Shown: piece after piece, positions 6,939-15,136 of the stretch
Position numbering within the stretch: the stretch's first letter is position 1
Layout: every line of letters begins with the position of its first letter
Source: SIG351 sp045627045
GTDB taxonomy: Bacteria > Bacillota > Clostridia > HGM11327
Assembly: GCA_045627045.1 (NCBI GenBank)
Contig: JAZQMY010000007.1
Coordinates: 1-32,499 of the forward strand
Length of the DNA: 32,499 nt
Direction: 5' to 3'
The notes under the pieces: model-generated
The model's database searches: none
Seen by the model: the letters and a program-made list of their open reading frames with translations, nothing else
Told to the model about the DNA's origin: nothing
Translations under genes and position numbers: made by a program

Positions 6939-8851
6939 TGCCGGGCCCACGTATTAACGGAAAACCAGAAAAACTTTCAAAGGAGGAAATGAAGGACACT
7001 CTCAAGCGTCTTTTCAATTACGTTTTCAAGCCTTATAAGAAGCAGTACATAACAGTGCTTATCTGTATCCTTCTGAGCTCGATAGCAGGTGTCATTTCAG
7101 CTTCGTTCCTTGAAACTCTCATTGATGATTATATAACGCCTCTTGTCGGACAGGAGCATCCTGTTTTCACAGGTCTTCTCGGAGCCCTTGCGTTGATTGC
7201 AGGCGTTTATATTGTAGGTATTCTTGCAAACCTTGTCTGGAACAGAACAATGGCCTGCGTTTCACAGGGCGTAATGAAGTCCCTCAGAAACGATATGTTC
7301 AGAAAGATGCAGAGACTTCCCGTAAAGTATTTTGATACTCATACATACGGAGACATAATGAGCCGTTACACAAATGATACCGACTCACTCCGTCAGATGG
7401 TGTCACAGAGTATTCCGTCAATGGTATCGTCCGGAATCACTGTTCTGTTTGTTTTCATAATGATGCTTATCAAAAGCATTCCGCTGACTTGCGTTATTAT
7501 TGTAACCGTCTTCTTTATGTTCTTTATACTGAAGAAAATCGGAGGTAACAGCTCTAAGTACTTTATGAAGCAGCAGATAGATCTCGGTAAAGTTAACGGC
7601 TACATCGAAGAAATGATGAACGGACAGAGAGTTATCAAGGTATTCAATCACGAGGAAGCAACAAAGGAAGACTTCAGAAAGCTGAATGACAGTCTTTGCA
7701 CAAGCGCAACAAAAGCCAACATTTACGCAAACATCCTTATGCCTATAATGGGTAATATCGGTTATCTCCAGTACATCCTGATTGCTATTGCCGGCGGTGC
7801 ACTTGCACTCAACGGCGGCGGCGGTTTTCTTTCCATCTCGCTCGGTGGAATTGCAGCATTCCTCATGCTTTCGAGAAACTTCAATAACCCGATTACACAG
7901 ATTTCCCAGCAGATGAACTTTATTGTAATGTCTCTTGCGGGCGCAAAGAGAATTTTCACACTCATGGATGAAATTCCGGAGGAAGATGAGGGCTATGTAT
8001 CTCTCGTAAATGCAAAGTACGATGAGAACGGAAACATTACAGAGGCTTCAGAACACACAGGCATGTGGGCATGGAAGCATCCTCACGCCGCTGAAGGCAC
8101 TGTAACATATACAAAAATGGAAGGCGATGTTCAGTTCTTTGATGTTGACTTTGGCTACAAGGATGATATGCTTGTTCTTCACAATATTGATATTCACGCT
8201 CACCCGGGCGAAAAGATTGCTCTTGTAGGTGCGACCGGCGCAGGTAAGACAACGATCACTAACCTTATAAACCGCTTCTACGACCTTCAGGATGGCAAAA
8301 TCAGATACGATGATATCAATATCAATAAGATAAAGAAAAATGACCTGAGACATTCCATGGGCATCGTTCTTCAGGATACGAACCTTTTCACAGGCACTAT
8401 AATGGAGAACATCCGTTACGGAAGACTCGATGCATCGGATGAAGAAGTATATGCTGCTGCAAAGCTTGCAAATGCCGATGGCTTCATCAGAATGCTTCCT
8501 GATGGCTACAATACAGTTCTTACCGCAAACGGCGAAGGTCTTTCACAGGGTCAGCGTCAGCTCATCTCCATTGCAAGAGCCGCAATAGCAGATCCGCCGG
8601 TAATGATTCTTGACGAAGCTACATCATCTATCGATACGAGAACGGAAAAGATTGTTCAGGAAGGTATGGATAAGCTCATGCAGGGCAGAACGGTATTCGT
8701 AATTGCTCACAGACTTTCTACTGTTCAGAACTCCGACATGATCATGGTTCTTGAGCAGGGCAGAATCATTGAGAGCGGAAATCACGAGACGCTTATTGCA
8801 AAGAAAGGCAAGTATTATCAGCTTTATACAGGTGCTTTCGAGTTGTCATAA
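6938..8851 (+). CDS. Heterodimeric ABC exporter, subunit with canonical ATP site
   Basis: A 637-residue half-transporter pairing with the preceding subunit. Walker A GATGAGKTT (Lys437), catalytic Glu560 after Asp559 in LDEATSSID, and switch His591 (IAHRLST) are canonical, whereas the signature is LSQGQ rather than LSGGQ. Together with the partner's intact signature, this gives one competent and one degenerate ATP site, as known for LmrCD/TM287-288. A ~45-residue insertion rich in charged and aromatic residues between membrane domain and ATPase (around 350-395) is common in clostridial members. The ATG overlaps the upstream stop by one base, with GGAGGTGA 6 nt before it. An intrinsic terminator follows. 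Confidence 0.93.
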   Translation: MPGPRINGKPEKLSKEEMKDTLKRLFNYVFKPYKKQYITVLICILLSSIAGVISASFLETLIDDYITPLVGQEHPVFTGLLGALALIAGVYIVGILANLVWNRTMACVSQGVMKSLRNDMFRKMQRLPVKYFDTHTYGDIMSRYTNDTDSLRQMVSQSIPSMVSSGITVLFVFIMMLIKSIPLTCVIIVTVFFMFFILKKIGGNSSKYFMKQQIDLGKVNGYIEEMMNGQRVIKVFNHEEATKEDFRKLNDSLCTSATKANIYANILMPIMGNIGYLQYILIAIAGGALALNGGGGFLSISLGGIAAFLMLSRNFNNPITQISQQMNFIVMSLAGAKRIFTLMDEIPEEDEGYVSLVNAKYDENGNITEASEHTGMWAWKHPHAAEGTVTYTKMEGDVQFFDVDFGYKDDMLVLHNIDIHAHPGEKIALVGATGAGKTTITNLINRFYDLQDGKIRYDDININKIKKNDLRHSMGIVLQDTNLFTGTIMENIRYGRLDASDEEVYAAAKLANADGFIRMLPDGYNTVLTANGEGLSQGQRQLISIARAAIADPPVMILDEATSSIDTRTEKIVQEGMDKLMQGRTVFVIAHRLSTVQNSDMIMVLEQGRIIESGNHETLIAKKGKYYQLYTGAFELS

Positions 8852-8872
8852 GATAGCAAACAAAAATATAAG

Positions 8873-8897
8873 GGGCGGAATTATCCGCTCTTTTTTT
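8873..8897 (+). terminator. Intrinsic terminator of the ABC exporter operon
   Basis: GGGCGGA (8873-8879), loop ATTA, TCCGCTC (8884-8890), then seven T, 21 nt after the stop of the second ABC subunit. Confidence 0.88.
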
Positions 8898-8927
8898 GTA
8901 TGCAAAAAATAACCAAATACCGCTTAT

Positions 8928-9041
8928 TTATTTCAAAGGCTTGAGTGAATAAGGTATGACCTTCTCAGAATCCCCTGATTTGCCACCTCCCGCATAATAT
9001 ATATTGAAGATAAAAGTGTACGATATAGCCGATAAAACACT
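8928..9041 (-). pseudogene. Possible 3' remnant of a lost gene
   Basis: The 8852-9142 gap has two terminators; between them the minus strand holds a 37-codon open stretch with no start codon of its own, reading ...IFNIYYAGGGKSGDS... and ending EKVIPYSLKPLK before TAA. Its composition looks like a genuine protein C-terminus rather than random translation. It is preceded in frame by a stop and has no ribosome site. It may be the tail of a decayed gene, or chance. Nothing else coding is seen in the gap. Confidence 0.22.
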
Positions 9042-9093
9042 TCAGAAGGCAACTAATGACCTTCAGATTGATGTAAAGAAAAACAGGTATAAC

Positions 9094-9123
9094 AAAAGCT
9101 CCTTCTTATCGGGAAGGAGCTTT
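9094..9123 (-). terminator. Intrinsic terminator of the zinc-ribbon protein gene
   Basis: Minus strand AAAGCTCCTTC (9123-9113) pairs with GAAGGAGCTTT (9105-9095) over eleven bases around a 7-nt loop, followed by a T-rich stretch. It is 19 nt after the stop and could also act on the opposite strand. Confidence 0.82.
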
Positions 9124-9142
9124 AACTTATCTCTTGGATTAA

Positions 9143-10900
9143 TCAGTACTTTGTCTTATATGTTGCAACTGCGAGCATTCTCGGTGTTCCGTCTGCATCT
9201 GCCACTGAACCGTTGCCGAATATCTTTACTGTATCGCCGACGGCAAATGTTGTCGTCTCTGTGAAGAGACTTACATAAAGAAGCTTTTCTTCGCTTGCAT
9301 CCGGTGTAAGATCGAGAACGAGCACAACGCCTGTATCATCAAACTTGATTTCTTTTACAACGCACTTGTAGTTGTAGCCTGCAACAAACTTGTTTGAAAG
9401 AACTGAAAGCTTATTTGCCATGAGACCGGAGTAAGACTCTTTGATTTCTCTTGATGATGCGGCAAAGAAGTTTGAAGCATTTGAGTAGAGGCTTACGGCT
9501 TTTTCGGAAAGAAGTGAATTTGACATATTCTTTACATAGAATGTCTTGTTCAGACCGAAGTCAAATGCACATTCAGCCGTTATTTCGGAAATTCCGAGAT
9601 AAGGACAATCGAGAATTGCTGTGAATTTGCCTTCACCGTCTTCATCAAACATGATACTGTCTGTTGTGAGGACTGTATTGTTTCTTGCATAGAACGAGAT
9701 ATCACTGTGAGCACCCGTAAATGTACCTGTAACCTTTACTTTGCTGTTGTCATCTGCAATATAAAGAACCTGGTCGAGTGTCAGCTGAGGAAGTGCATCG
9801 GGATCAGCCTCTGCGGAACGTGTGATTTCAAGCGGAATGGTTCTCGTAACGTAATCTGCTGATTCAATAGTGATTTCATAGAGATATGAAGATTCCTGAA
9901 TCGGTGTGCGGATTATCGTTGAGAATTCGCCTGTTGTCGTATTGAGATTGCTTGTGTAATCAACGCCGTTGATGTAAATCTTTGCATTCCTGGCAGTCTT
10001 GAATGAAATGACTGTGTTTGTCTTGTAAGTCGTTGCGGACGGGGAAGCAGGCGATGTCATTTCAAACGGTACCATAGGAACTGCAATATCAAGGAATGTC
10101 ATTGTGTAAACATAATCCTCAAAGCCTTCCTTTGTAACGATGAATGTCATATCAACGGAGCAGGTTTCTCCCTTCTGGATACCTCCAAGAGGCGCGCCGA
10201 AGCTGAAAATCTGATTCTCACTGAGTGTCAAAGTTGCAGAACCGTGTGAAACGAGGTTCAATTCATTGAGGCAGTAAACAAAATCACCGTTTGTTCTGAT
10301 TACGACCTTGTATCTCTTGTCGCCGTAGATGTCTGTTTCTGTGATGTAGTCGCCTTCAGCATAGAGCTTTGTAGGATCGTTGACATCTATGCTTGCAGAA
10401 GGCTGCGGGTCGACCGGCTTATTGGAGAAAATCTTATTGAGGAGAGAAATCGTACCCCACACAATGCCGATAAAAATCAGCAGAACTATGAGGAGCGCTA
10501 CCAATGTAGTAACGGAGATCTCCATTCCGAATATTTTCTTTTTTCTGCCTGAGGATACAGGTTCTTCGTTATATGATGTATCATCTTCGGACTGATCTTC
10601 ATTTTCATCTTCATCAAAATCAGTCGATTTGTTTTTTTCGGAAATGAACGGAATAAATACAGGCTCATCCACCTGCTCGTCAGTAGTGTTTCCGGCTTCT
10701 GACTGAGTGTCTTCATAATTATCTTCGTACAGCTGATTATCGTACTGCTGGTCCTGATACTGATTTTCATCAATATTTTCGGCAACAATAGCAACTTCAT
10801 CTTCAGTGGGCTGCGGCTTCTTTTTGAGCGGAGCACCGCAATTATAACAGCAATTGAAATTATCCTGATTGCTTGTTCCGCAGCGATGGCAAATTATCAT
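9143..10900 (-). CDS. Zinc-ribbon, single-TM protein with large extracytoplasmic region
   Basis: A 585-residue protein of unknown function. The N-terminus is a small zinc ribbon, C4-x2-C7 and C18-x2-C21 (ICHRCG ... CYNCG). An acidic, Asn/Gln/Asp/Glu-rich linker follows to ~120, then one membrane helix (about 128-154) and ~430 residues that should lie outside the cell. The outer part has a Pro/Thr/Ser-rich segment and beta-rich text including a PEGA-like stretch (ARNAKIYINGVDYTS), suggesting surface or wall-associated sandwich domains. The ATG at 10900 was chosen because GGAGGG lies 7 nt upstream; an ATG five codons earlier overlaps that site. Single gene with its own promoter and terminator, divergent from the next operon. 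A role in envelope sensing or assembly is only a guess. Confidence 0.8.
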   Translation of the reverse strand: MIICHRCGTSNQDNFNCCYNCGAPLKKKPQPTEDEVAIVAENIDENQYQDQQYDNQLYEDNYEDTQSEAGNTTDEQVDEPVFIPFISEKNKSTDFDEDENEDQSEDDTSYNEEPVSSGRKKKIFGMEISVTTLVALLIVLLIFIGIVWGTISLLNKIFSNKPVDPQPSASIDVNDPTKLYAEGDYITETDIYGDKRYKVVIRTNGDFVYCLNELNLVSHGSATLTLSENQIFSFGAPLGGIQKGETCSVDMTFIVTKEGFEDYVYTMTFLDIAVPMVPFEMTSPASPSATTYKTNTVISFKTARNAKIYINGVDYTSNLNTTTGEFSTIIRTPIQESSYLYEITIESADYVTRTIPLEITRSAEADPDALPQLTLDQVLYIADDNSKVKVTGTFTGAHSDISFYARNNTVLTTDSIMFDEDGEGKFTAILDCPYLGISEITAECAFDFGLNKTFYVKNMSNSLLSEKAVSLYSNASNFFAASSREIKESYSGLMANKLSVLSNKFVAGYNYKCVVKEIKFDDTGVVLVLDLTPDASEEKLLYVSLFTETTTFAVGDTVKIFGNGSVADADGTPRMLAVATYKTKY

Positions 10901-10933
10901 CTGTTGACCCTCCATATATTTTTTCTTTTATAT

Positions 10934-10962
10934 ATTATAGCAGATAATGTCAAAAAAAGCAA
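10934..10962 (-). promoter_or_regulatory. Probable promoter of the zinc-ribbon protein gene
   Basis: Minus strand TATAAT (10939-10934) with TTGCTT (10962-10957) 17 nt upstream; the -35 box is weak (4 of 6). Confidence 0.6.
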
Positions 10963-11037
10963 ATATTTTTTTATTTTTCTTTTATTTCTTTCAGTGCGTC
11001 TTTTATACAATTATTACGTGAATACTGAACTTTTTGC

Positions 11038-11066
11038 TTGATTTTATTATAAAATAATGGTATAAT
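11038..11066 (+). promoter_or_regulatory. Sigma-A promoter of the membrane protein-cysteine desulfurase-thiI operon
   Basis: TTGATT (11038-11043), 17-nt spacer, TATAAT (11061-11066), 43 bp before the ATG at 11109. Confidence 0.82.
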
Positions 11067-11108
11067 AAACAAATAAAGAACAAACTGTTCAAAAGGGGAA
11101 TAACTATA

Positions 11109-11687
11109 ATGTTTGACGATATCTATAAATCAGACGATGACCACCAGAGACTTTCAATGAAGATAAAAAAGGATGTTTTTTACGAAATGACTGTTTATAC
11201 AAGCGCATACGGAACAAACATACCTTATATTATCTGCATGATAATGATGGTTCTTATGGCTCTGATAGCTCTTCTGTTTCTTCTTGTTGTAGGAACAGGA
11301 AATATTCTTATGTTTATTTTCGCCGGAATTGCGGGTTTTATGTGCTATGTATTCTATTTTCTTGCTCAAAGGACAAAAATTGAGTATGACTATACTTTTA
11401 CAAACGGCACGCTTGATATTGCAAAGATCATCAATGATAAGCAGAGAAAAAAGCTTGCATCAATTGAGATGTCCGAATTGATCGAGATGCAGCCGATCAC
11501 ATCGGATGCATTTCAGGCTCACTTTGAGAATAAGGACATCAGAAAGATAAATATGTTCATTAACAAGGGACCGCATCTTTACTATATGCTTCTTGTCAGA
11601 GACGAAAAGAAGGTAGCAATCGTATTTGAGCCCGACCAGAAAATGGTTGAGTGCATGAAGCAGTTCAATCCTGATATAGTTGCTTGA
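11109..11687 (+). CDS. Small two-helix membrane protein, function unknown
   Basis: A 192-residue protein. A short charged N-terminus is followed by two closely spaced membrane helices (about 39-61 and 65-86), then a ~105-residue soluble domain with alternating strands and charged helices (FTNGTLDIAKI, FINKGPHLYYMLLVRDEKKVAIVFEPDQK), reminiscent of a small PH-like domain on a membrane anchor. I do not recognise a named family with certainty. AAAAGGGG lies about 10 nt before the ATG. The gene leads an operon with the cysteine desulfurase and thiI; the next start is only 17 bp after its stop, so they are cotranscribed, but a functional link to sulfur transfer is not shown. Confidence 0.78.
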   Translation: MFDDIYKSDDDHQRLSMKIKKDVFYEMTVYTSAYGTNIPYIICMIMMVLMALIALLFLLVVGTGNILMFIFAGIAGFMCYVFYFLAQRTKIEYDYTFTNGTLDIAKIINDKQRKKLASIEMSELIEMQPITSDAFQAHFENKDIRKINMFINKGPHLYYMLLVRDEKKVAIVFEPDQKMVECMKQFNPDIVA

Positions 11688-11704
11688 TCGAAGAGGTTAT
11701 AATA

Positions 11705-12853
11705 ATGAAAGAAAACTACTTTGATAACTCTGCCACAACAGAGCCCTGCGAAGCGGCGATAAACGGCTTCCTGAAGGGCGTAGCTGCATTCGGCAACCCG
11801 TCCTCACTTCACAATCTCGGTATTGAAGCTGAAAATCTCCTCAAGGATGCCAGAAAAACACTTGCGGCTTCTCTGAAGGCAGATGAGAAATGCTTTTATT
11901 TCACTGCCTGTGGAACTGAATCAAATAATACCGCAATTATAGGCACCGCATACAGAAAAAAGAGCATCGGAATGCACGTTATAACCACAAAAATCGAGCA
12001 TCCGTCTGTCCTGAATGCTTTTGCTTTCCTTGAAAAGAACGGCTGGAGCGTTACTTATCTCGATGTTGACAAGAATGGCGTTGTGGATATGGATCAGCTT
12101 GAGCGTTCTGTCACGCCGAAGACGGTTCTTGTATCAATGGCGCATGTGAATAATGAAATCGGTACCATTCAGCCTATCGAAAAAGTCGGCGCTATAATCA
12201 AGGCAAAGAATCCGAGATGTCATTTTCATATCGATTGCGTGCAGTCTTATATGAAAATCCCGATAGATCTGAAAAAAGCAAACGTTTCACTTGCTTCGTT
12301 CTCGGCGCACAAGATTCACGGAATCAAAGGCGTCGGAGCGCTTTATGTTGCATCGGGCGTGCTGATCGATAACATAAATTACGGTGGCGGACAGGAGAGA
12401 GGCCTCAGAAGCGGAACGGAGAACGTTCCCGGAATTTATGCTTTCGGCGAGGCAATAAAGTGGAATCTTGCAGAGCAGAAGCGTCTCGGAAGCGATCATC
12501 TCCTCAAGCTTCACGCAATGCTCGAGGATGCTTTTGAAAACGATGAAAACATAACCGTTCTTTGCGATAAAGAGCATTCTGCTCCGCACATCATGAGCAT
12601 TTCCGCAAAGAATGTCCGTGGAGAAGTGCTTCTTCATACGCTTGAGCATGAGTGCTTCTATGTAAGCACAGGCTCGGCTTGTTCGTCACACAAGAGAACA
12701 ATGTCGCACGTCCTTTCATCCGTCGGAACCTCAAAGGAAGTCGCCGAGGGCGTGATAAGAATCAGCCTTTCATATCAGAATACACAGGAAGAAACACAGG
12801 CTCTCATTGATGCAGTGAAAAAGGCTGTAAAAGAGCTTGAATTATACGCATAA
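11705..12853 (+). CDS. Cysteine desulfurase (NifS/IscS family), probable ThiI partner
   Basis: A 382-residue PLP enzyme that removes sulfur from cysteine and holds it as a persulfide. Key sites: GTESNN (phosphate binding), His99 stacking residue, HVNNEIG, PLP Lys203 in SFSAHKIHG, and catalytic Cys326 in STGSACSSHKR. The ATG at 11705 is preferred (AGAGG 8 nt upstream) over a TTG seven codons earlier inside the previous gene. thiI follows after 26 bp. In Bacillus a dedicated desulfurase (NifZ) next to thiI supplies sulfur for 4-thiouridine in tRNA, and the same pairing is inferred here. No IscU/SufU-type scaffold gene is in the window. Confidence 0.93.
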   Translation: MKENYFDNSATTEPCEAAINGFLKGVAAFGNPSSLHNLGIEAENLLKDARKTLAASLKADEKCFYFTACGTESNNTAIIGTAYRKKSIGMHVITTKIEHPSVLNAFAFLEKNGWSVTYLDVDKNGVVDMDQLERSVTPKTVLVSMAHVNNEIGTIQPIEKVGAIIKAKNPRCHFHIDCVQSYMKIPIDLKKANVSLASFSAHKIHGIKGVGALYVASGVLIDNINYGGGQERGLRSGTENVPGIYAFGEAIKWNLAEQKRLGSDHLLKLHAMLEDAFENDENITVLCDKEHSAPHIMSISAKNVRGEVLLHTLEHECFYVSTGSACSSHKRTMSHVLSSVGTSKEVAEGVIRISLSYQNTQEETQALIDAVKKAVKELELYA

Positions 12854-12879
12854 TAATTATTATCAGAAGGAAAAGATAA

Positions 12880-14049
12880 ATGGAAAATATTTTGATTGCC
12901 AAGTACGGCGAAATTTTTCTTAAGGGTCTGAACAGACCGTATTTTGAAAAGACTCTTTTGAATAACATCAGAAATGCTTTGAGTGACCTTTCAGGTGTCA
13001 ACATAAGAAAAGAAGTCGGCAGATTTTATATTACATCGGATACGCAGGATGAGGATGTAATAATTGACCATATCAAGAATGTTTTCGGATTGACGGATAT
13101 CTCTGTTGCGTGCAAGGTTCCGTCCGAAATGGAGGACATTGAGAAAAAGCTCATTGAAGTTGCGGGTAATTTTATCCGTGAAATCGGAAAGAATTCAATC
13201 AAATTCAAGCTCGAGACAAAGAGAACGAACAAGCTTTTCCCAATGACGTCAATAGACGCTTCAAGACATCTTGGCGGTGTGCTTCTTGACAATTATCCTG
13301 AGCTTGTTGTAGATGTTCACGAGCCTGAGCTGACGATTTTTATCGAAATAAGGGATGAAACCTTTATTATTGAGAGAAACGTGAAGTGCCTCGGCGGTAT
13401 GCCTGTAAGCACCTCCGGAAAAGCGCTCGTTCTTCTTTCAGGAGGTATTGACAGCCCTGTGGCTGCATATTGCGCCGCAAAAAGAGGCGTTGATATCGAA
13501 TGTATTCATTTCCACAGCTATCCGTATACGTCGGACAGAGCAAAAGAGAAGGTAATCGACCTCCTCAAGGCTTTGAAGCCGTATTGCGGCAAAACAAGAC
13601 TTTTTGTTGTTTCACTTACGGAGATTCAGAGAGAAATTCACGCGAAGTGTCCTGAAGAATATATGACTATTCTTACAAGAAGATTCATGATGAAGATTGC
13701 CGACAGAGTTGCAAAGGAAAACAACTGCAAAGCCATTTTTACCGGTGAAAGTCTCGGACAGGTTGCGAGCCAGACACTCGACGGACTCGCAGTCACAACA
13801 AAGGCAACGGATCTTCCGATACTTCGTCCGCTTATTTGTATGGATAAGCAGGAAATCGTTGATGTTGCAGTAAAGATCGGTACACATGACATTTCAATCC
13901 AGCCGTTCGAGGATTGCTGTACAGTATTCCAGCCGAAGCATCCTGCAACAAAGCCGCAGGTAGACAAAATCGAAGAAGCCGAAAGCTTGCTTGATTGCGA
14001 TGCACTCATTGCAAAGGCTATGGAAACGGTTGAAATTTACATAAACTGA
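12880..14049 (+). CDS. thiI: tRNA 4-thiouridine synthetase ThiI (no rhodanese domain)
   Basis: A 389-residue ThiI. The N-terminal ferredoxin-like plus THUMP region (about 1-165, FKLETKRTNKLFP) binds tRNA; the adenylating PP-loop SGGIDS is at 187-192. The protein ends near 389, so it lacks the C-terminal rhodanese domain of the Escherichia coli form, as is usual in Firmicutes, where the neighbouring desulfurase donates sulfur directly. It makes s4U8 in tRNA; in some bacteria it also serves thiamine thiazole synthesis, but no thiamine synthesis genes are here. GAAGG precedes the ATG. A terminator follows the stop. Confidence 0.95.
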   Translation: MENILIAKYGEIFLKGLNRPYFEKTLLNNIRNALSDLSGVNIRKEVGRFYITSDTQDEDVIIDHIKNVFGLTDISVACKVPSEMEDIEKKLIEVAGNFIREIGKNSIKFKLETKRTNKLFPMTSIDASRHLGGVLLDNYPELVVDVHEPELTIFIEIRDETFIIERNVKCLGGMPVSTSGKALVLLSGGIDSPVAAYCAAKRGVDIECIHFHSYPYTSDRAKEKVIDLLKALKPYCGKTRLFVVSLTEIQREIHAKCPEEYMTILTRRFMMKIADRVAKENNCKAIFTGESLGQVASQTLDGLAVTTKATDLPILRPLICMDKQEIVDVAVKIGTHDISIQPFEDCCTVFQPKHPATKPQVDKIEEAESLLDCDALIAKAMETVEIYIN

Positions 14050-14070
14050 TAACGGTTACGGATAAAGATA

Positions 14071-14105
14071 AACGCCTGACAGATCGATTTCTGCAGGCGT
14101 TTTTT
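14071..14105 (+). terminator. Intrinsic terminator after thiI
   Basis: AACGCCTG (14071-14078) pairs with CAGGCGTT (14094-14101), with a further inner AGA/TCT pairing, followed by four T. It closes the plus-strand operon and could partly serve the converging rsmA transcript, whose side has a broken T-rich run. Confidence 0.85.
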
Positions 14106-14152
14106 GATTTGAAGAGATGTGAGAGCTGAAGGGAAGTGTATTGAGCAATTTA

Positions 14153-14192
14153 CTTATTTATTCGCAAAAGCATAGTTTTGCGAATAAATAAG
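14153..14192. repeat. Perfect 17-bp inverted repeat between thiI and rsmA
   Basis: Left arm 14153-14169, 6-nt loop GCATAG, right arm 14176-14192; all 17 pairs match. The arms are AT-rich around a TTCGCAAAA/TTTTGCGAA core. Neither strand has a T-run directly after the stem, so it is not a textbook terminator, though its place between converging operons suggests transcript-end stabilisation or termination. Confidence 0.8.
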
Positions 14193-14207
14193 CCTCTTTT
14201 TCACCAA

Positions 14208-15074
14208 TCAGCCTCTTCTGAGCGCTATTTCGTCTGAAATGTCCATAAAGCTCTCTATTGTAAGCTTTTCGCATCTTTCTGCCGGGCTTATATTGACCTT
14301 GGCGAGTATCTCGTTTATTTCGTCCTTTGTGAGTGTAAATTCCTTTATTGAGGCCAAAGAATTCAGAAGCGTTTTTCTTCTTTGTGTAAACGAGCCCTTG
14401 ACGAGCGTTCTGAAAACTTTTTCATCTGAAGGCATCCTGCAATCTTTTTTCGGTGTGAGCTTTATAACTGCAGAATTAACCTGTGGACGCGGAATGAATA
14501 CACTTGACGGAACCTTCAGTACAGGCTCAATATTGTACTTGCACTGAAGCATTACTGCAACTGCACCGTAATCCTTTGAGCCCGGCTTTGCAACGAGCCT
14601 CTCGGTTACTTCGTCCTGCATCATAAGCACGATTGATTCAAAATTGATGTCTTCTTCGATGAAGCGCATCAGAACCGGAGTTGTGATATAATACGGAAGG
14701 TTTGAGACGATTTTTCGTGAGCAATTACCCGTTCCATCTGAAAAAAACGCCTTAAAATCGATGTCAAGAACATCCTTGTTTATAACGGTGACATTGTCAA
14801 AATCCGAGAGCGTTTCTTTGAGTATCGGGATCAGTTTCTTGTCAATTTCAATAGCGAAAACTCTGCCGGCTTTTTCGGCTATAAGCTGTGTGAGTGTGCC
14901 GATGCCCGGACCTATTTCAATAATCGTATCGCTGCCTGCTATTTCGGCGGAATCGACTATTGCGCCTGCATAATGTTCGTCACACAGGAAGTTCTGACCA
15001 AATGATTTGACTGTATGGAAGCCATAGCGCGCCATGAGATCGGTTGCAACGCTTGGTGAAGTCAGTTTCAGCAT
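14208..15074 (-). CDS. rsmA: 16S rRNA A1518/A1519 dimethyltransferase RsmA (KsgA)
   Basis: A 288-residue SAM-dependent enzyme that dimethylates two adenines near the 3' end of 16S rRNA during small-subunit assembly. Motifs: FGQNFL near the N-terminus, the SAM loop EIGPGIGTLT (53-62), FAIEID acidic loop, and catalytic NLPYYI (125-130). A small helical C-terminal domain follows (RRKTLLNSL). The ATG at 15074 has GGAG about 12 nt upstream. Third gene of metG-tatD-rsmA, 62 bp after tatD. Confidence 0.96.
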   Translation of the reverse strand: MLKLTSPSVATDLMARYGFHTVKSFGQNFLCDEHYAGAIVDSAEIAGSDTIIEIGPGIGTLTQLIAEKAGRVFAIEIDKKLIPILKETLSDFDNVTVINKDVLDIDFKAFFSDGTGNCSRKIVSNLPYYITTPVLMRFIEEDINFESIVLMMQDEVTERLVAKPGSKDYGAVAVMLQCKYNIEPVLKVPSSVFIPRPQVNSAVIKLTPKKDCRMPSDEKVFRTLVKGSFTQRRKTLLNSLASIKEFTLTKDEINEILAKVNISPAERCEKLTIESFMDISDEIALRRG

Positions 15075-15136
15075 ATTATAATAAAGCTCCGATATTTATT
15101 TTTGTATTTTTTAGAAAATATTTGTTCGCAAAATAT

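Noticed and set aside
9004..9264. 86-codon plus-strand frame starting MKIKVYDIADKT
   Set aside because: It runs through the terminator of the zinc-ribbon gene and into that gene's coding strand in antisense; no ribosome site and the second half is an Arg/Leu-rich shadow.
14153..14192. The 17-bp inverted repeat as a standard intrinsic terminator
   Set aside because: The stem is AT-rich and neither strand has a T-run immediately after it.
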